Shown: positions 60,372 through 64,000 of the stretch, in pieces
Layout of the letters: each line of letters starts with the position of its first letter
Numbering within the stretch: position 1 is the stretch's first letter
Source of the DNA: G965216695 sp965216695
GTDB lineage: Bacteria > Pseudomonadota > Gammaproteobacteria > Pseudomonadales > Azotimanducaceae
Assembly: GCA_965216695.1 (NCBI GenBank)
Contig: OZ244212.1
Span: 4,340,001 to 4,404,000, forward strand
Direction of reading: 5' to 3'
Length of the DNA stretch: 64,000 nucleotides
Notes under the pieces: generated by a model
Databases searched by the model: none
What the model saw: the letters and a program-made list of their open reading frames with translations, nothing else
Told to the model about the DNA's origin: nothing
Program-made: the position numbers and the translations under genes

Positions 60372-60991
60372 TGAGAATGAATTGCGAATCCTTTGATAGG
60401 CGATCGGGGGTGCGGCCGCATTGCAAGCACCGGCCGAGAATTTCATTGCAGGCGCGGTGGTCAGTTTTGCTCGCTGGATTTACATGCGCTGTATCGATCG
60501 TTCATGCGGCTGAGTCGGTTACTGCTGAGGGGGCCAATGCGCAGACGGAAGTGATCGCTCCGGTGGTCGAGGAATTGCCGCTCTCATGCACTGGCGAAGG
60601 TGCATCCGGGTTTCACGATCAACCCGACGACGCGCTGGGGTTCTACGCGGCCGTGTTCAATTCCGGCACGTTCGAATTGCGCGCCAATGCCTTTCTGAAC
60701 GCTCAGCTCGCGCAGATTGAATCGGAGTATTTCGCAACGATCGCCTTTATCGACGGCGTTCGCGAGATGGAATGTACGCGTGTGAACGGTGCCAGCGGCG
60801 CCGACGGCTTGAGTTGTGTGAGCACGCCACCGTCGGAGATCCTGCTCGTCAATCTGGATGCGATGCGATACACGCGCTCGTCCATCGCCGGATGGACGTT
60901 CTCGGCTGCGGAGCCGGAATCCGGCGGCGACTCGATCTATGTCGAATACGGAACCTGCAGGGCGATCGTGACGGAGCCGGGGTCGGAGTAA
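60371..60991 (+). CDS. Exported hypothetical protein
   Basis: 206 residues from ATG 60371 (a GTG at 60368 and an ATG at 60377 are alternatives). The hydrophobic segment WSVLLAGFTCAVSIVHAAE is a signal peptide. The mature part has three Cys (CTGEG, MECTRV, LSCVST) and an acidic composition, with no recognised domain. It is coupled to the thioesterase gene. Its last codons (PGSE, stop) fall in GGGGTCGGAGTAA at 60979-60991, which is close to the repeat arm GGGGTCAGAGTAA at 167-179, so the stop appears to derive from the REP-like element. Confidence 0.55.
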   Translation: MRMNCESFDRRSGVRPHCKHRPRISLQARWSVLLAGFTCAVSIVHAAESVTAEGANAQTEVIAPVVEELPLSCTGEGASGFHDQPDDALGFYAAVFNSGTFELRANAFLNAQLAQIESEYFATIAFIDGVREMECTRVNGASGADGLSCVSTPPSEILLVNLDAMRYTRSSIAGWTFSAAEPESGGDSIYVEYGTCRAIVTEPGSE

Positions 60992-60996
60992 ACTTT

Positions 60997-61047
60997 GGGG
61001 TCAGATCAAAGGGACAGAGTAAAACTCTGTCCCTTTGATCTGACCCC
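60997..61047. repeat. REP-like palindromic repeat, copy 2
   Basis: GGGGTCAGATCAAAGGGACAGAGT at 60997-61020 is matched by the inverted ACTCTGTCCCTTTGATCTGACCCC at 61024-61047 with AAA between; the 24-bp arms are perfect. The core differs from copy 1 by few bases (GATC for GAAC). A GGGGTCGGAGTAA lies directly upstream at 60979-60991. It sits between a plus-strand gene end and a minus-strand gene end (61055), so it may also act as a bidirectional terminator. Confidence 0.88.
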
Positions 61048-61054
61048 AGCGCTC

Positions 61055-61291
61055 CTATTCCGTCGCCGAGCCTGCTTCGGCTTTTGCTTCTTCAGCTTCG
61101 ATATCGTCGAGCATCGCCGCAATGTCCGCGTCGATCGTTCCGACGCGTTCTTTTTCTGCCGTAACGTTTATTTCCTCAATCACCAGGATACGGTCCTGAA
61201 CGGTCAGGCTGTCGCTGGTGATGGCGGGGGATTCTGCCCACGCTGCGGCGCTGAGCAAGGTGGTGGTCAGCGCAATGAGTGTTTTCTGCAT
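61055..61291 (-). CDS. Small exported acidic protein
   Basis: 78 residues. KTLIALTTTLLSAAAWAE is a signal peptide with an AWA cleavage site. The mature 60 residues, SPAITSDSLTVQDRILVIEEINVTAEKERVGTIDADIAAMLDDIEAEEAKAEAGSATE split in two, are acidic with a helical tail. No homologue is recognised. GGAGAGG lies a few bases upstream of the start, a good ribosome site. It is next to the transglutaminase-like peptidase gene (83 bp downstream of that gene's end), so both may be one operon. Confidence 0.6.
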   Translation of the reverse strand: MQKTLIALTTTLLSAAAWAESPAITSDSLTVQDRILVIEEINVTAEKERVGTIDADIAAMLDDIEAEEAKAEAGSATE

Positions 61292-61373
61292 ATCTCTATT
61301 CCCCTCTCCTGTTGGGTGTTCCGCTTTGCGTATTTCGCGTTGCGGGTCTGAGGGTTGCGGGCCAATCGGCGCC

Positions 61374-62084
61374 TCAGCGGTCGCCGCCGTGGTCCCAGAT
61401 ACTCAGCTCGTTGACTGCGTATACGTAGCGGTACCCTCTGTGTGAATACTTCCTGATCGTGTCGTCGGATTCAAGTAGCCATACGGTCTCATCGTCCTTT
61501 TGTACGGCAAGCACCGCATGGTGGCTCCGCACCTTTCGATCGTATGCCACCACAACCCGCATTCTCTGTGCGGGAATGCCCATCTCGCGGAGAAGGAAGT
61601 ATTTTGCGGTTGCATAGTCCTCGCAGTCTCCGCCTCTGCGAAGGAACGACTCGAGCGTAGCCCAGGTGCTGCGGGTTCGTTGGCCGGTGGTTTCGTCCCT
61701 CCGGCCGTGGTCATTGCGGTAGCGCCGCTTGTTTACGTAGGCATTTACGAGCTTCACCTGTTTGTCGAACGGCAGCGATTGCGCGCGCCGCAGCAGAATC
61801 CGCGAGCCGACGAAGATGCCCGGACAGTCGTCCCGGGTACAGGCGCGCAGCCGGGTAACCTCCAGTTCGTGCTGGTCCAGCATCTGTTGCCACGCGGCCC
61901 AGAGGTGCGCGGGACCCAGAAGATCCTGATCGCCGAAGCGGTAAGCATTGCCAACGTCGGATATCGTCGCAGATGCCGGCACGCCCAGAATGAGCGCGCC
62001 GAGCGCAATTGCCCCTATCAGCACGCGCGCAACAGGATCGGCGGCGGCTCGATGTCCCGTCGGACTTCGCCGAGTGTTGGGCAT
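61374..62084 (-). CDS. Transglutaminase-like cysteine peptidase (BTLCP family)
   Basis: 236 residues from ATG 62084. A signal segment (VLIGAIALGALILGVPASA) exports it. KQVKLVNAYVNKRRYRNDHG, GGDCEDYATAKYFLLREMGIPAQRMRVVVAYD and HHAVLAVQKDDETVWLLESDDTI give the Cys-His-Asp triad of bacterial transglutaminase-like cysteine proteinases (Cys in GGDCEDY). LapG-type members cleave large adhesins; no adhesin gene is in the window. It is divergent from the DUF4956 gene with 61 bp between the starts. Confidence 0.88.
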   Translation of the reverse strand: MPNTRRSPTGHRAAADPVARVLIGAIALGALILGVPASATISDVGNAYRFGDQDLLGPAHLWAAWQQMLDQHELEVTRLRACTRDDCPGIFVGSRILLRRAQSLPFDKQVKLVNAYVNKRRYRNDHGRRDETTGQRTRSTWATLESFLRRGGDCEDYATAKYFLLREMGIPAQRMRVVVAYDRKVRSHHAVLAVQKDDETVWLLESDDTIRKYSHRGYRYVYAVNELSIWDHGGDR

Positions 62085-62145
62085 AGTTTTCACCGGGCGT
62101 TCACGGTATTTTGCTGTCCGGGAGACTACCACGGTTGGGAGCCGC

Positions 62146-62793
62146 GTGAGATCGTCGACGCACATCGCCGGGCCGGTCACGGTCATCACACTGTTTTACG
62201 TTGTCGTGATCGGCGGCAGCTTTGCGCTGGATGCGTATGTGCCGTCCGCGCGGCCGTATCTGCCGTTCGGCGGCATCGATCGATTGCTGGAGATCGGCGC
62301 GGATACGTTCGAGCCCGTGCAGACCATGTCCCCGCTGATCGCAAGCTCGCCGCGCGACATCGTGCGGCTGATGCTCGGCATTCTATCGGCAACGCTGTTG
62401 ATGGCGCCCATCACCTGGGTGTATTTCATTACCACTCGGCGCAAGGACGTGAACCGCTCACTCGCGCAAACCGTGATGATGTTGCCGATCATCGTTGCCG
62501 GTATCGCGATGATCGTACAGAACAGCATCCCGCTCGCGTTCAGCCTCGCGGGCATCGTTGCTGCGGTGCGTTTCCGGTTCACGCTCACCCAGCCTGCGCA
62601 CGCGTTGTACATATTCGCCGCGATCACGATCGGTCTGGGTGCGGGCATCAGCGCCGTAGGCGTGTCCGCGGTGGTATCCGTAACCTTTGTGTACGCGAGC
62701 CTGCTGTTGTGGTGGCTGAACTATGGCGCCAACCTCAATACGCCGTTTTTCGCGTTTCTAACCGGCCGCGGCGTAGACGACGATGAGCTTTGA
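62146..62793 (+). CDS. DUF4956 family membrane protein
   Basis: 215 residues from a GTG at 62146, with GGGAG 4-5 bp upstream; the frame is open back to 61948 but that stretch lies in the divergent peptidase gene. Membrane segments include VITLFYVVVIGGSFALDAYV, LMLGILSATLLMAPITWVYFI, MMLPIIVAGIAMIV, FAAITIGLGAGISAVGVSAVVSVTFVYASLLLWWL. FSLAGIVAAVRFRF is the DUF4956 signature, usually paired with VTC-type polyphosphate polymerase, absent here. It overlaps the next gene by 11 bp. Confidence 0.85.
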   Translation: MRSSTHIAGPVTVITLFYVVVIGGSFALDAYVPSARPYLPFGGIDRLLEIGADTFEPVQTMSPLIASSPRDIVRLMLGILSATLLMAPITWVYFITTRRKDVNRSLAQTVMMLPIIVAGIAMIVQNSIPLAFSLAGIVAAVRFRFTLTQPAHALYIFAAITIGLGAGISAVGVSAVVSVTFVYASLLLWWLNYGANLNTPFFAFLTGRGVDDDEL

Positions 62794-63616
62794 ACGCATC
62801 GCTCCGTTGACGGCGTTGCTGCTGTTGGGCGGTGCGTTAGCCGCCTGTAATGAGCCTGCGGACGCTGGTGCCGCTAAGCAGACTGAAGTCGTTCGATGGA
62901 AACTGCCGAAAGCGCTCAAGGAGATATCGGGATTGGCGTTCCTGGACGGGCAACTGTATGCGCACCAGGACGAGCGGGTGCGTGTGTACGCACTCGACTG
63001 GCAGGACGGCCGCGTGTTGGACACCTATCCCGCCGGGGATCAAGGCCGCGGGGATCGTGGCGACGTGGAGGGCATTGCGGCCCTCGACGGCCGCCTCTAC
63101 CTGGTAACGAGCGATGGTCAGCTCTACCGGACCGCTCCCGAGACCCGGGTTATCGAGCATGTGCGCGATCTCGGCACAGACGAAAGCTGCGAAATCGAAG
63201 GGCTCACCGCAGTCGACGGAGGGTTGGTGGCCGCGTGCAAATCCTGGTACGGCGAGGACGATCCTCTCGGAGTGCACTTTCTACGGTGGGAGGCCGATGG
63301 CGAAGTCACCCATGTCGCGATTCCGTTGACCGGCGATCTGCAACACGAGCTCGAACAGGGTTTGAGCCCGTCCGGCATCGAATTCGTTGCGGGCGAACGG
63401 ATTTTCCTGCTGGTAGCGGCGCGTGAGGGGCGCATCTGCGAACTTGATGCCGCCCTTCGATTCCGACGCTGTAGCGCGTTGGATGGGTCCCACAAGCAGA
63501 CGGAAGGCGTTGCGGTGGCGCCCTCCGGGGCCGTGGTGCTCGCCGACGAAGGCCGGGGCGGGCGCGCGCGATTGACCGTGTATCCAGATCGGACGTTCCT
63601 GGAGCCGCGCTCGTGA
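62783..63616 (+). CDS. SdiA-regulated/YjiK-like lipoprotein
   Basis: 277 residues. LTALLLLGGALAACNEP is a lipoprotein signal with a lipobox LAAC. The rest is a beta-propeller in which LKEISGLAFLDGQLYAHQDERVRVYALD, VEGIAALDGRLYLVTSDGQLYR, CEIEGLTAVDGGLVAACKSW and SPSGIEFVAGERIFLLVAAREGRI are repeated blades, as in SdiA-regulated (YjiK) proteins and esterase-like phytase relatives. It overlaps DUF4956 by 11 bp, and its stop overlaps the next GTG (GTGA). The function of the group is unknown. Confidence 0.75.
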   Translation: MSFERIAPLTALLLLGGALAACNEPADAGAAKQTEVVRWKLPKALKEISGLAFLDGQLYAHQDERVRVYALDWQDGRVLDTYPAGDQGRGDRGDVEGIAALDGRLYLVTSDGQLYRTAPETRVIEHVRDLGTDESCEIEGLTAVDGGLVAACKSWYGEDDPLGVHFLRWEADGEVTHVAIPLTGDLQHELEQGLSPSGIEFVAGERIFLLVAAREGRICELDAALRFRRCSALDGSHKQTEGVAVAPSGAVVLADEGRGGRARLTVYPDRTFLEPRS

Positions 63617-64000
63617 CGGCGCGCCGTCTCGTGTTGGTGCATGGACGCGGGCCGAAACCGGCGCCGGACGCGCTGCAGGAACTCTGGGTAGGCGCGTTGC
63701 GTGCCGGCCTCCAACGCGACTGGCCCAAGTCCGTCAAGACCTTCGACGCGGTCGAGACCGTCCTGGTCCACCACGCAGACCTGTGGCCGCTCGACCATGA
63801 CGCGTTCGACGCCGAACTCGATCTCGCGGACCGCCGGCGTGCGCTGGATCTGCTCGTGCAACGCAAGAAACGCACGGCGTTCCGCCGCCGGTACTACGAA
63901 GAACTTCCCGGCAAGTCGTCGATGTCGGAGTTCGTTGCCGACGTCGCTGCGTCGGCGTTGTCGCTGCTCCGTATGGGCAAGCGCGCGGTGTCGCGCGTGA
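63613..64000 (+). CDS. Alpha/beta-hydrolase-like protein, N-terminal part, cut by window edge
   Basis: From GTG 63613, overlapping the upstream stop, the frame stays open to the window end (129 codons). RRLVLVHGRGPKPAPDALQELW is a beta-strand followed by the HGRG motif, which serves as the oxyanion-hole region in alpha/beta hydrolases. VLVHHADLWPLD and a Lys/Arg-rich helix (VQRKKRTAFRRRYYEELPG) follow. The nucleophile elbow is not yet reached. It is the third gene of the DUF4956/YjiK/hydrolase run. Confidence 0.65.
   Translation, partial: MTARRLVLVHGRGPKPAPDALQELWVGALRAGLQRDWPKSVKTFDAVETVLVHHADLWPLDHDAFDAELDLADRRRALDLLVQRKKRTAFRRRYYEELPGKSSMSEFVADVAASALSLLRMGKRAVSRV

Noticed and set aside
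61500..62145. Plus-strand frames reaching into the DUF4956 gene from the peptidase gene
   Set aside because: The peptidase motif and signal peptide on the minus strand are clear, and the DUF4956 family begins near 62146.
1..64000. tRNA, rRNA, CRISPR array or phage genes
   Set aside because: None could be recognised by eye: the repeats seen are palindromes or in-frame tandem repeats without spacers, and no conserved tRNA arms or phage protein families stood out. A tRNA or CRISPR scan would settle this.

Overview
The window is a GC-rich stretch (roughly 60% by eye) of a bacterial chromosome packed with short operons on both strands. The gene set points to a free-living or host-associated aerobic proteobacterium, most likely an uncultured marine-type gammaproteobacterium. 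The pointers are RND efflux, TesB thioesterases, CaiB/BaiF CoA-transferases, acyl-CoA dehydrogenases, LLM flavin oxidoreductases, a small c-type cytochrome with a cytochrome b561, a Tat-exported aldo/keto reductase and REP-like palindromes. The taxon is an inference. No rRNA, tRNA, CRISPR array, insertion sequence or phage gene was recognised.

Layout: 0-11 kb is mostly catabolic. It holds a partial HAD phosphatase, a REP-like palindrome, a hydroxyacid dehydrogenase with a dienelactone-hydrolase-like enzyme, TesB, nitroreductase, GFA protein, amidohydrolase, an esterase, a carotenoid oxygenase coupled to a CoA-transferase, and a phytanoyl-CoA dioxygenase coupled to an unusual phasin-like/hemerythrin protein. 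11-16 kb has a DUF3750 protein, a GT87 glycosyltransferase, a kinase-fold protein, a DUF899 protein and a split YeeE/YedE transporter. 16-22 kb carries a flavin monooxygenase, an HpcH/HpaI aldolase, an AhpD-like pair, an MFS transporter and a CrtC-like protein. 22-28 kb is an RND efflux operon headed by a FadR-type regulator with a three-fold operator upstream.

28-35 kb has enoyl-CoA hydratase, acyl-CoA dehydrogenase, MFS, PPOX, a sulfoacetaldehyde-dehydrogenase-like enzyme and the cytochrome pair. 35-38 kb is a GtrA/GT2/GT87 lipid-linked glycosylation operon. 38-46.7 kb contains VOC, lipase-like, LLM, a dimethylformamidase-like protein with a CoA-transferase, and a PHP/MaoC/MaoC/TesB operon. 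46.7-51.7 kb has a DUF1570 peptidase, an esterase, a flavin hydroxylase and an LLM enzyme. 51.7-55.5 kb is an envelope block (flippase, sulfotransferase-like, LPG-synthase-like flippase). 55.5-59.8 kb encodes nickel-pincer cofactor synthesis (larC, larB, larE) with an aldo/keto reductase. 60-64 kb holds secreted and membrane proteins, including a second copy of the REP-like palindrome.

The most notable items are: the phasin-like/hemerythrin fusion; the larCBE operon with no larA in view; a Baeyer-Villiger-type monooxygenase whose fingerprint histidine is glutamine; a dimethylformamidase-like large subunit translationally coupled to a CoA-transferase without a small subunit; an 80-bp AT-rich element with perfect 11-bp terminal inverted repeats; and a REP-like repeat that appears to supply the stop codon of a neighbouring gene.
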